Shown one piece after another: positions 23,326 to 34,300 of a DNA stretch of 64,000 nucleotides. The translations under genes and the position numbers were made by a program. The DNA is from Phytophthora hibernalis (taxonomy: Eukaryota; Oomycota; Peronosporomycetes; Peronosporales; Peronosporaceae): contig JAAKBF010000086.1 in the NCBI GenBank assembly GCA_012656075.1, forward strand, positions 274,589 to 338,588. The letters are read 5' to 3'. The notes beneath the pieces are model-generated. The model saw only the letters and a list, made by a program, of their open reading frames with translations. It had not been told where the DNA came from and did no database searches. Within the stretch, counting starts at the first letter, position 1; every line of letters starts with the position of its first letter.

Positions 23326-23477
23326 AGATGAGCGGTCCTCGTTGAGGCAAAAAGGTATGGCGCGGCCATCCTGAAAGACCCGTCGGACCCGTACTACCCT
23401 CTCCTGATGGAGTTCTCGGATGTCGTCAGCAATGATCCACCATCGGTGTTAGGGGAGATCGGCACGAAAGGAACCTG

Positions 23478-24961
23478 GTGCCGGGCTCCAAGTACTGCAC
23501 TACTCGCCAGTGGCCACTACCGAAGGAGAAAGTCGACGTAATCGACGCCTTCTTCGCAGCGAAGTATGCCGCGGGCACGGTACACGAGTCGAAGTCGCCG
23601 CACTCGTCCCCGACGTTTTGCGTGAAGAAACCCAACGGGAAGTGGCGCATGGTGCACGCGTTCAACAAGTTGAATGCAGCGACGATACCAGCGTCCACGC
23701 CAATCCCTCGGAAGGACGTATTGCAAAACAACATGGCAGGATGCACTATCTTCAGCGCACTCGACATGGTCGACGGCTATTATCAGCTGCTGATGCGCGA
23801 GTCCGACGTCCCCCTCACAGCGGTGAGTACTCCCAGTGGAATGTTGAGGGAATGGCTCGTGATGCCCCAGGGGCTGTCAAATGCGCCGGCCATGTTCAAT
23901 CGTCTGGTGACACAACTTTTTCGGCCGATGCGAGCGTTCGCAAAGACATACTTCGACGATATCTTCGTGCACAGTGGTGCGTCGGAAAACAAGACGGCCG
24001 TCGAGGCTCACATCGAACACCTCCGGGTTTTGATGGGCATGCGCGAGAATCGCTTGTATGCGAACATCAACAAGTACATCTTCGGCGCCGAAGAGATTCC
24101 CTTCTTGGGATGTTTCCTTGGCAAGGACGGCATCCGCGCGGATCCAGAGAAGGTGTGCGCGATCGCGCAGTGGTCGGTTCCCGTATCACAGAAGGACCTA
24201 CGCAAGTGGCTTGACCTAACCAACTATATGCACGAGTACAGTGCTAATTATACCGAGGTGGCGCGGCCATTGACCAACATCCTTAGGAAGGACACGGAAT
24301 GGTCGTGGAACGACGAGGATCAGCAAGCTTTTAAGTCTATCAAAAGAATCTTGCAGAGCGCTCCGATCTTGGCTTTGCCCGGCGACGATCGCCCGTTTAG
24401 CGTGGTATGCAATGCACCAGACTTAGCCATTGGCTGTGCGCTTCTGCAAGTCGATACCGATGACAGAGATCGAGTGGTCTCGTTCCAGTCGCGCCAACTG
24501 AAGGTGGCAGAGAAGAACCACCCTGTCCACGAAAAACTGGTGAAGTACCGGGTACACCTGCTTGACAGTAAACCCTCTGTGATCTACACAGACCATGCGT
24601 CCAGTGGACTGCGACGGCGTCGCCTCATCTCTCCCAACGCATGGCGCGGTGGCTCTCCTTCTTCGCGGAGTATAACTTCACGGTGGAATACAAGCCAGGA
24701 AAGCAGAACGTCCTCGCGGACGCACTTTCCCGACGTCCGGACTACGATCTGGCGCACGTTGCGTACCTCGAGTACCCGCTCTATGAGTTTCTGCGAGAGG
24801 GGTACGCCGAGGACGAAGATCTGGCTGACCTAGTTAAGGCACTCGGTACGCCGAAGACAGCGGTGAAGATAACTGCGCGGCAGCGCTCGCGGTTGCACCG
24901 CTACCGCTGGAAGATGGTCTGCTCTATTACCAAGTCGATGAAGGTGATGAGCCTCGAATAG
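23478..24961 (+). pseudogene. gypsy B reverse transcriptase / RNase H
   Basis: RT is nearly complete: KKPNGKWRMVHAFNKLN (fingers), FSALDMVDGYYQ (motif A), MPQGLSNAPAMFNRL, and the YFDD catalytic box at 23949-23960, then thumb and connection. In the RT-linked RNase H the first catalytic Asp appears changed to Asn (VVCNAPDLAIG, about 24410, where VVCDAS is usual). A frameshift at about 24625 moves the end of RNase H (YKPGKQNVLADALSRRPDYD) to the frame 24641-24961. RT motifs are intact, but the RNase H change and frame break make this a dead copy. Confidence 0.88.
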
Positions 24962-26100
24962 TCGTGCCTAACGACGAGGACTTACGGCATCGCGTTCTCT
25001 ACAAGGGTCACGACACGCCGCTCAGCGGTCATCTTGGACGTGAGAAGACGTTCACGTCCGTGGCGCGCAACTTCTGGTGGCCTCACATGTACAAGTGGGT
25101 TCGTAAGTACGTGCAGACGCGCGAAACGCGCTAACGTGTGAAACCCGCTCCCTCGTCGACGGCTCCCTTGGTGAGCTTGCCGGTGCCGGCCGATTGTTGG
25201 CGCCCGGTGAGCATGGATTTCATCTTCGAGCTGGTGGATGCGCGAGGCCACACTGGCGTCTTGGCCTTCGTTTGCCGTCTCAGCAAGATGGTGCGGCTAG
25301 CCGCGGTGAAAAAGAATGTGACGGCGCCGCAAGCGGCTCAACTCTTTGTCGATAATGTCTTTCGATATAATGGCCTTCCGGAGGCGTTCGTGAGTGATCG
25401 GGATCCCCACTTTGTCTCACACTTTCTGGAAACACTTGTTCCGTCTTCTCGGAACGATGTCCTGGCGGACCATCCGCCGACACACGGTCAAACCGAGCGG
25501 GTGAACCGCGTGTTAGAAGATGTGTTGCGCAGCGTCTGCGCCGAAGAACCCACAAAGTGGAGCACGCTGCTGCCGCAAGTGGCGTTCGCACTAAACAATG
25601 CTGTGCATTCGTCGACGGGTTTTACCCCATTCTGCGTTAACGGGCTACGCCATCCGCGTACGCCGCTGTCGTTACTTCCGGCTTCTAATTTGTGGTGGGG
25701 GGAGGCCGACGCCGAAGATCCGCGGGGCCTTAAAGGCCTGCGTCCGTCCGTCAAACGGAACCTGTTGGCGTTCATCGAGACTGATGAAACCGTAAGGCAA
25801 CGCGTCTGGGACGCTATGGCTGCTGCTCAAGACACACAGAAGGAAAACAGTAATCGCCGGGGCGGAGGAACGTGAACGTGTTTAAACTTTGGGATCAGGT
25901 CCTATAAAACGCAAAGAATCTCCCTATACAGGCGGTCACTACGGTGGGCAGCACGAAGCTTCGTCGAAGGTTTGTGGGGCCGTTCACGGTCATTGGGGTC
26001 CAAGGCAACGCGTACACATTGGACCTGCCGTCGGCTATGGCCACGCACCCGACGTTCTACGTGGGACGTCTCAAGACCCGAGGCGAATGCCTCTGAGAGT
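24962..26100 (+). pseudogene. gypsy B integrase
   Basis: The N-terminal zinc-binding module is present (HRVLYKGHDTPLSGHLG), but the CxxC pair is lost: the expected cysteines read Arg (YVQTRETR), followed by TAA at 25132-25134. The catalytic core 25138-25875 keeps all three acidic sites: SMDFIFELVD, VSDRDPHFVS and GQTERVNRVLE. The SH3-like C-terminal part (VGPFTVIGVQGNAYTLDLP, about 25975-26030) lies in another frame. The core is otherwise well preserved. Confidence 0.85.
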
Positions 26101-26576
26101 CCGACGAATTCGCGACGTGGCGAAATGAGTTCGTGAGTATCTGCATCATATCCGGCGGAGGAACGGCCGCAGCAGGAGGACCACCAAAAGGTGGCGGAGC
26201 AGTCGGAGGAGCACGGCTCCAACGCCTCGACGCGAGAGTAGAGGTCGCGGAGCCACCCAAAGTGCTTCGGTCATTCGCGAGGGCCCTATAGCTCTCCGAG
26301 CACCGATAGAGCGCTTGTCGAAGGTCCTCGGTCAAGCGATGGATCTGCCGCTGGCGATCACCGGCACTGCGTTCGAACTGAGCCATGCTTGGAGCCAAAT
26401 GACACACAGTCGACACGACGGAGTACAGAATCACTCGCAAAGCCACCACGTCAGTCCTCAGCGACTCCAAGAGCCGTTAGCAACCCTCCACTGCAGTCGC
26501 GAGCTTCGTGTGAACCGAATGGCCAACAGGCGCTAAATCGCGCGACGCCAACAATTGACGTGGAGCATCCCGATCC

Positions 26577-26801
26577 GTGGACGCGTCCGGTGCGTCCTCG
26601 ACCCAACTAATTGGTAGTGAGGGCGCTTCTACAAGGAGAATACTGAGGCGCCGCGGGCGTAGCGGTCACTACCAATATTTGGTGAAGCGGCGAGGACATC
26701 CGGAGGATCAAAGCACGTGGGAGGCTGGTAGCTGTCTCTCGGAGGACTGCGCCGACATCGTGGCCGCTTGTGACCGCTCACCTGGAGCCGGTCGACGCTA
26801 A
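26577..26801 (+). pseudogene. gypsy B chromodomain
   Basis: YQYLVKRRGHPEDQSTWEAG is the classic chromodomain core of chromovirus integrases, preceded by RRILRRRGRSG. It ends at a TAA just before the antisense gene region. The segment between 26100 and 26577 is the decayed linker. Confidence 0.8.
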
Positions 26802-26819
26802 CCGAGCCAAGAACACTGA

Positions 26820-27985
26820 ATGGTTCTACCGGCTGCGACTGCCATGACTTCTGGATCTACACAACCTTTTAGAGGATAATGCTCGGGTGGGCTTCGAGCG
26901 CTCAAGGTACCGGTTGCGCCACTGGCCGTCCACGATGGACTTCGCCATGCGGAAGCGAAGGCGCCGTTGGGCCAGCCAGTCAATTCGATACGGAGAGTCC
27001 GTGAAATCGGGCTAGGGGTACCCAAGTGATGTAGCCATCCTGTGAACTCGCGTTCGTTGGACCGGCGCGGGGCCCGTGTCGTCGTGGAGGACGATGATAC
27101 ATTCGTCGTAGTGCTGCACCGTCTTACCCGGCTCACGACTCTGTCGAAGGTGCTCGCGGTACTCCCGTACGGGCCAGTATCGCAACGCGAGCAGCTGCTC
27201 TTTGTTTTGAGGTGCCGCTGGCTTGGGATTGCGCTTCGAGGTTCACCGCTGCGCAGCAGCCATCCTCACATCGCGGGCGCGATCGTGAAGATACTGGCGG
27301 TTGTCGGGCTAAAGAAGCTCCTAGGGTACGTCATCACCGACACCGACGTTGAGGATAACTTGGGCTTCCCGCTTGGCGGCTTCCGCAGCAGCACGTGCGA
27401 CAGCAGTAGCACTGCGACGTGTTCCAGGACTCCCTGATGGAGACGCCGCTGCTGCTCTGTGAGTTTGGGTGAAGTGCTTGGGTCGTTGACCTCGCCCGGA
27501 TCCAGATCCGACTCGCTGTAGTCTACTTCGTTCGAGCATATTCCTCCGAGCGGCACTTCGCCTTATTGCTGCGCCCGGCTCGGATTTGCGATCGGTAACT
27601 GAGGCACCGTCGTTGGGTGCGTCGGTGTTTTGCTTCGCAGTCGCCGACCTCGGAGGCCTTATCGCCGTCGCCGTTAGCGGCTTCGTTGCCGTCCCTCGGG
27701 ACTTTAGAAGCTTTACCATCGTCGCCAGCAGCTCTGTGAGCCTCACCGTCGGAGTCCGACTCGCCGTCGCCGTCGTTGTCGCCGCTGCCGCCTTCGTATG
27801 GGCCGGGCAGAGTGACTTCCGTACGCTTCCTGCTGGACCGGGATCTGGTCGCAGTAGGTGTTGCCTTATCGCCGTGCTTCTTGGAAGCTTTCGGAGGCCG
27901 AGGCGGCTTCTTCACGTGGCCTTCGCCGCCTTTCGGTGTGGTCGGCGGCGCGTAGCGCCTTGGAGTCGGTGCGCTTTGGCATCAC
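26820..27985 (-). pseudogene. antisense ORF of gypsy B between pol and 3' LTR
   Basis: On minus, an open frame from about 27985 to 27523 encodes a Pro/Lys/Asp/Ser-rich low-complexity segment (GGSGDNDGDGESDSDGEAH). After frame changes the reading continues through an Ala-rich helix (VARAAAEAAKREAQVIL, about 27370) to a segment with clear coding character at about 27205-26850: EQLLALRYWPVREYREHL, HYDECIIVLHDDTGPAP, RIDWLAQRRLRFRMAKSIV. I do not recognise the family. Orientation is opposite to gag-pol and the place is after the chromodomain, as in element A. Antisense accessory ORFs are known from some plant Ty3/gypsy lineages. At least two frameshifts and a stop break this copy. Confidence 0.55.
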
Positions 27986-28136
27986 AAGCGGTACTATTCT
28001 TGGTCAAGTGCCCGGTGGGTGGCGTGGGTTCTCGGCGGGTGTTGGCTCAGGCGCGGATTGCAGATTGAGGCGTTGCCTGTGCGGTTCGCTGCAATTCTTC
28101 CTGGGACAAGGTGCTTCCCGTTTGGGTGTGGGAGGG

Positions 28137-28808
28137 TGTAATGAGGCCACCTGACAGGGGGCGACTATTGATCTCTGTGGTGTGGTCCACACCATTGGTG
28201 TCCGCCACACGCGTGGTGTGTGGCACATCAAGGACTTAAGTCGTACTTCAGTCGTACTTAAGTAGTACATCAGTTGTACTAAAGCAGTACATCTAAATGG
28301 GTGGACCCCATTAGGACAGATCAGATTAGACAGGGATTCAGTATGCAGATAGTTAGCAGTAGTTAGAACTACAACAGTGTTCTTAACCCGTTCGTAATCC
28401 ACTTGTGTATACTATGGTACAATATTAAGTCATTTACTTGTAAAGCATTTTGCCGCGTTTCATCGCGGCGAAAGGGCGACGTCAAATCTTCCATTTGGAT
28501 TTGATTGTGTAGCTTATGTTCCTATTGTCCCGTCGAAATCGTACTTAAATTGTAAAACGAAGAATTTTGCTGCATTTTACATGGGGTCACTCTCGTACTT
28601 AGCTGTCAACAAGCAAAACGCGGCATTTTGCCGCGTTTGACTACGAAAGGGTTGATATAAATCAGTTTAACTCTAACCCGGAAGTTCGCAAGTTAATTGG
28701 TACTCGGTACCATATTGACAGGAAGACTAGGCCTTTGCAAGCTTACAGCAGGAACGCCATGCGTCTGTTGTGGGTAGCGCGTTAACGCTCCCTCTAAGGC
28801 TAATCACA
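28137..28808 (+). repeat. 3' LTR of gypsy B, interrupted by a MITE
   Basis: It starts TGTAATGAGGCCACCTGACAG, matches the LTR at 39688 closely up to a TTAA at 28383, resumes after the MITE at 28652, and ends GCTAATCACA with a 16-bp deletion before the end. The palindrome CCACACGCGTGGTGTGTGG is conserved. Confidence 0.85.
28387..28651 (+). repeat. TTAA MITE, copy 2 (inside 3' LTR)
   Basis: It is flanked by TTAA (28383-28386) and TTGA (28652-28655, one mutation), starts CCCGTTCGTAATCC and ends GACTACGAAAGGG. It aligns along its whole length with 19065-19336. The solo LTR at 39688 has an intact TTCTTAATATAAATC at the same place and so shows the empty site. Confidence 0.9.
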
Positions 28809-28865
28809 CAAACTCTCTGAATACATTTTACCTCTTATGCCGCGCCTCGCAATGTCAGACTTGCC

Positions 28866-30223
28866 GTGTGGGCAGCCGTTCTCACAAAAGAGACCGTTAT
28901 CTACTGGGAGAGCCTTCAGGCCGAGAGAGATGGCGAATTACAGCCAACTTTGAAGCGAGAGCGTAAGCGCCCTAACATCGCAACTTATATTACCGAGGTT
29001 ATCCGGGACTCTCTGAAAGAAATGTCGCCTGCGCAACAGCAACGAGTAACCCCAGGCATGACGAGTCACTCCATTCGACGAGGATGTGCTGCGTATGCTA
29101 ACGCCTCAGCGAAGTTATCTATCCAGTGGATATCTACAGCTTGGCTGCATGAATCGCTCACTAAAGCATTTGCATACATAGGCACGACCACACGTGAGGA
29201 TCAAAGTGTGGGGAAAGTTCTGGTGGTCTACCGGGCTCCTGACTTACCGGTTGCGACGCTGACCATTGATGACCTTCAGCTGCGACTGTCGGCTGTGGAG
29301 TATGGACAGCTGGTCACGTTGCGCACTGAGCTCTTTCACTACGTTATTGGGTACCCGTTTCAACGTGTCAATAGATGGGTGAACGCTACATTCGCAGCTC
29401 TTCTCATTCACGTGGACACAGTGTTAGAAGCTGCAAGAGTTTCAAGCACATATGCACACATTGATCGTTATCTTTATGAACTTGAGCGAGGAATAGCAGC
29501 CACCAACTCCCGTCTTGGAAGTAGTATTTCATCGTCAACATGCCGCGAACGGGGTGTCCACCAGGCGAGAAATTGGCGACCACGTTAATGTCAGTCAGGC
29601 CGTTTCAGGAAGTGAATCACTGCTGGTATCAACGTTGGAGAATATGTTGGGCCAGCTCTCAACTATAAATGACAGACTCGCTAGCGTAGAAGATGCAATC
29701 GCTGCCTCGCCGCGTCACCAAGCAACTAGAGCAGCTACGGTGCAAGAAGAGATATTCAATCGCGCCCGCAGTCTGCAAACTGCCATTCCCGCACCTGTAA
29801 TAGCATCGTCGCTAGCTGGTTGTCTTCTTAACTGGTCCAGCAACAACATCTGGCAAACTGTCAAAGGAAAAAGAACAGAACAAAAGAGCTGACGCCAAAG
29901 CCGCTGTAAATATTATGAAGGTACTGTACCAAGAGCCTTTCACGATTGTTGCGCTACCGGAACGATCTGAATCAGAGGATCACCGCATCTGAAGGCTCAA
30001 TATGTGGACCTCGGCAGTTGCGATGGAGAAGTCGGCGAACGCTCGCTTGCAAACCTTCGATGAGAAGAAGCCGACGAGCAAGGCGTCATCTCTGCGGAAG
30101 CGTTGGCGAGAACTGCGTGCAATACATCCGGAAGCTTTCGCATCGTCGCTGCAGTACAATGTAGAAATCATCGACACATGTATGCCTGTTTCACACCAGT
30201 GGACATCAAGAGACCTCGCATAA
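28866..30223 (+). pseudogene. Crypton-type tyrosine recombinase, C-terminal half (degenerate)
   Basis: The frame 28866-29588 (240 codons) contains the HxxR box in SHSIRRGCAAYANA and a downstream Tyr in AFAYIGTTTREDQSVGKVL, the layout of oomycete Crypton YR transposases (His, Arg, then Tyr). The N-terminal half with the first catalytic Arg is missing; the frame starts immediately after the 3' LTR of gypsy B. A coiled-coil-like segment follows (LENMLGQLSTINDRLASVED, 29635-29700) in the next frame, then a decayed C-terminal segment (KASSLRKRWRELRAIHPEAF, about 30090). It is non-functional as it stands. Confidence 0.7.
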
Positions 30224-30280
30224 CGCTTGCGCACCTGATAGCTGACGATCTTGCTTAGAGAAACGGTGGATTCCACAATA

Positions 30281-30400
30281 TAGTGCGTTTTAGCACCATA
30301 AACATGGGTCAGAACCTCAAAACTGTGAATCGCACTCGAAAATGTTGTGAGTGCACCATAGATGTTGTGTCAGCACCATAAAGTCCGTCTTGGCACCATA
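30281..30400 (+). repeat. 20-bp minisatellite, six units
   Basis: Six consecutive 20-bp units are in exact register; four of them end in GCACCATA (at 30300, 30360, 30380, 30400). The best-matching units read GATGTTGTGTCAGCACCATA and AATGTTGTGAGTGCACCATA. Units 2 and 3 are degenerate but keep the period. Confidence 0.65.
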
Positions 30401-31330
30401 TACAAGAACGGGGAACGTTCTCGCCAGAACCAGTGCTGAGCCTGCGTCCCATCCGACGAAGTTAATCTGTTTTGATTGGATATAAATTATATTCAATCAG
30501 ACCGCTGTGCAACTTATACAGTTGGATGGCAACCAGGCCCCAGCGACGTACTCTGCTTCAAAACACACAGAAGCAATGCAAATTCCATCGCGTAATGACA
30601 CGATCTACAACTTCCATGCGAGGGATATAGTCCTGCACTTGCAATTCGAACCAAACGAGCACATATCATTGTACAAATTTACTGTATTAGTGAAGTGCGT
30701 TTGGTCCATGCGAGGAACGTAGCCCTGAACCTTCAGTTCGTGTTCAATCGCCATAAGCACAAGCAAATAAACAGGAGGAAGCGTTCAGTTTAGCACTTCA
30801 TGCGAGAATTCGGGGACGAATTCATTATTGAGCCTTTTACCGCGTCTAATAGCAGGTCACGATAAATAGTAACATTTACGAGGGAAAAGAGTGCTTCCTT
30901 TTATTTTACGGTTAGCGCCACTACCACTCATGGCGATCAATGCGCTTCCGGTAACCCCTTGCTTTTTCTTGTCCTAAGGTAGCATTGAGTGGTGCCTAAC
31001 TGTAGTTAGTGAGGTCCGAGGTCCTTCATCGATGAAAGAAGGGTCCCTCGTCTTCGGTCACACATACCGTTTCTATGACAACTAACCCACCACTACACGT
31101 CTCCACTTTTGGTACTTACAGTATTTAGCACTCAATTCGTGCGCTCCACACCTAGAAGAGTTTGCGATGCCAGCGCCTAAACCAAGTGTTATTAATAATA
31201 CTGCCACAAATTTAAATTCAGCTTCATTTCTTATTCCTAGTATACCCCATAACACTGAAATGTTAGTCACTGTACATATTAAATAACAGTTAGTTAGTGT
31301 GTAGTATTTGGCGCTGACATGAAAGTTGCC
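30401..31330. other. AT-rich spacer, no gene seen
   Basis: No frame here has convincing coding character. A diverged duplicated phrase (CCATGCGAGG..TAGYCCTG) occurs at about 30618 and 30706. The window just before the second piggyBac has repeated AGTTAGTTAG motifs. Confidence 0.4.
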
Positions 31331-31334
31331 TTAA

Positions 31335-34300
31335 CCCCCAAGCGCGAGACGTTGAATTAGACACGTTTCTGCAAAATGTTTATGCTGTATTATACACGTT
31401 AAGAACGTTTAGACGTTTTATTTGTATTGAGTTATACTAACTTGAAGTCAATGAGGGCTAGGCATGCATCCCCCATCGCATCTTCGCATCCGAGCAAAGG
31501 TGTGCAGATCTTGATTTTTCGTATTTCAGGAATATCGGAAGCCACAGGTATTTGATGGGTGCAGGACTCATCATCATTAGGGATTGTAGGTTCTTTTGGA
31601 CGCCACTCATTTCTCTCTCATTTCAGAATTCGCCGGCAAGCACGCAGATCTCACTAACGCAATACAGATGGCATTTCAAGCACGATGGAGACAGCTAAAG
31701 AAACTCGGGTGGTAGTCGAAGAGGCCCACTGGTCTCTCAAACGACCACACGTACTTCAAACCGGGCAAGACGAGGAAGAATGTGCGAAGCGACGACTACT
31801 TCGAGGGCACAGAAGCGCTCATGCGGTACTTGGACCGCCTAGACCTCGGTAAGTTTGGCCGCTTAGGCTGTTGCTAGTCAGTATCTAACGAGCTGTATAT
31901 ATGCATTCGCAGAGCAAATGGTGCACTAGAAAGCCAAGAGACGCGAGGCGTATTCACGGGAGGTATATGCGCTAAACCAAGCGGCCAGCGCAGACTCAAC
32001 ACCGCCGAGAGCTGCCAACGCATGCGGAGCATCACGAAGCAAAGGCACATGGATATCGGGTTCAGAAGCGAGTGCCGAAGAGGCAAAATCAAATGCAGGT
32101 GGCCAAGAAGGTATTGGAGCCTTGAGATGTCATACACATGATACCAACTCTGACTGTATTGTGTATTGTACAGTTCGCCTGGAACCTGAGAAACGCAACC
32201 GATCCATCATCCCTGCTACATCTCTGATCCCCACTTACCCGCACGAAATGGACGACGAAGCTGCTGCGTCAAGCGCTTCCTCTCACATCTCAACCCCAAC
32301 CGGAACCAGTCATCCCGGTGCGTATGTATGATGTACAAGTGCTGCTGTCCATACACTAATCACCAGTTTTTTGTTTTCTGTACAGAAGATAAAGCGCCAA
32401 CGCCTTCTTCGCGACGAAACCTCAACGTTGAGTTCGAAGTCGCTGACAACGCGGACAGTTCGTGCAGTGAATATGTGGTGTCGGCCAGCGAGGATACCGA
32501 GCATAATGATGCCATCCATGTAGATGCGGACCAAGAAACCAATGCTGATCTTCCAAATGTATTTGGTGAGGATACAGTGTATGTACACGATATCGATACA
32601 CGTTACTGACTTGATTGTGTATTATACAATTTACAGATGACCCGAAAATGCTAATGTGAAATAAGAATCCAAACGACTACACTCGACATGATTCTGACGG
32701 TGAAAACGAGGGGGCTTCTGTCTACAGCGAGGATGATGATCTCGGGCCCTCAGAAGGTGCAGCCGAGGATGCTAGCACAGCTCCTGACTTGATGTTTGAT
32801 CCAGAACTGCTTCAAGCAGTGGGCGGGGTGGCGGAGATTGCGCGAGGCAACGTGGGCAGTACTGTATTGAGTGATATACAGTTTGATGGGTGGACAGATC
32901 CGATCAATGTGACCCCGTATCCGTACTTGCACGAACCGTACGATACACGACCTGATGAGTGGCTGATGGAAGACTATCCTGGAAACTATGATGGGGACTA
33001 CGGACCTACTTCTGGCGCACTCTCTGCTGCTGAGACACCGGTTGGCGCATTTTCCGGCTCGCTCCTCCGCACATGTGGGAGGCAATTGCTGGGACAAGTG
33101 ATGACTATTTCGAGGCAAACCTTGACGCAAGGGTGGCAGCCCAACACGCAAAGCAAAAGGCGAAAAACAAGGACTTCAAAGTGCAACCCCACGAGCAAAT
33201 AAAGGCGTCACTCCAACGCACCCCTGAATTGTCCGACCGAGATTTTGTGTTTGCATTGGCTTGCTTATTGCAAGTACCGTCGCGCCGAAGAAAGAAAAGT
33301 TGGAGCACCACTGGAAGACTACTGATGAAGGGGCAATCCTCGGGGTTGCTTCAACGCCTTCATGAAGCGCGATCGATTTGCGCACATATCAAGGAATCTC
33401 TATTTCAGTGACAACGAAGACCCACGCGAGCAGACTGATCGCGCTTGGAAGCTGCGTCCTGTCATCGAAACGCTGCAGGAGACATTCCAGGCCAACTATA
33501 TTCCACGCCCAGTCATGGCATTTGATGAGGCGATGCTTCCATCCCGGTCAACGTTCAACCGTATAAGAGTCTACATGAAGGACAAGCCCCACAAGTAAGG
33601 AACTAAACTTTTAACATGCTATGCTGTTCAGAAACAGCGTATTGTATTCGGTAAGGATGAGCGTGCCTTTCGGTGCGCTCTGTTTTGTTGTTGTTCTAAA
33701 GTTGTGTTATCGTGTCTAATACCATTGTGTACGATGCAGCTTCGAAGTCTACTGTGGAAAGACCCATATGCAAGCAGACAGCACGGTCCCCGATGCGAAG
33801 TCTGGCCCGGCAGCTGTGGTGCGGAATCTTCAGCAAGTTTTCGGTGCCACTGGGCCTCCTGATTTCCGCCTTATTGTCAAGGACCAATTCTATACGTCGG
33901 TAGTTCTAGCGATGCAGCTGATGACTATGAAGCTCTACTATCATGAGTAACAGACAAGGTCTGTGTGAGGCCATTCTACCGAAAAGGCTGAAAAATGGGC
34001 GACGATCGTCAAACAAGTCACCAAGAACATCGAAAGGGAACTTTTCAGGTGGCGGATTCTTTACATGTTCCAGCAATGAAGGCGATTCGCTGGTACGACA
34101 ACCAGGGCGTGGACATTCTTGCGACTGGAGGTAGTGGACAGCAAGACTGGATTGTACGACATGACCAGGAAACCGCAAAGCAAGCTGAACTGATGGCACC
34201 AAGAGTGGTGAAGGATTACCAGACGTACATGGGGTGTGGACGTACGCGACCAGCTACGCTTGCAGAGGTAAGTCTTGATATCGTGTATGTACAACTTTAG

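Larger units (their letters stand above)
20692..28808 (+). mobile_element. Ty3/gypsy LTR retrotransposon B (chromodomain type, degenerate)
   Basis: It has a 5' LTR (20692-21031), gag, zinc knuckle, DSGA protease, RT/RNase H, integrase, chromodomain, an antisense ORF, and a 3' LTR (28137-28808) containing a MITE. The LTR ends TGTAATG..GTCAC and GTGACCCCGTCACA form a 14-bp imperfect inverted repeat. The two LTRs have different indels (the 5' LTR lacks about 75 bp; the 3' LTR lacks about 16 bp near its end), and coding frames are broken many times, so it is an old copy. A third LTR of this family stands alone at 39688-40107. Confidence 0.88.

Noticed and set aside
28004..28402. 132-codon minus frame over the gypsy B 3' LTR; a similar one lies at 39684-39947
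   Set aside because: It occurs in both LTR copies because the LTR sequence is shared, not because it is a gene.
20687..28813. 5-bp target duplication for gypsy B
   Set aside because: The flanks TGAAC and CAAAC agree only partly, and the 3' LTR end has a deletion, so no duplication can be claimed.
30281..30400. CRISPR-like regular repeats
   Set aside because: The 20-bp units have no unique spacers and the genome is eukaryotic; it is a minisatellite.
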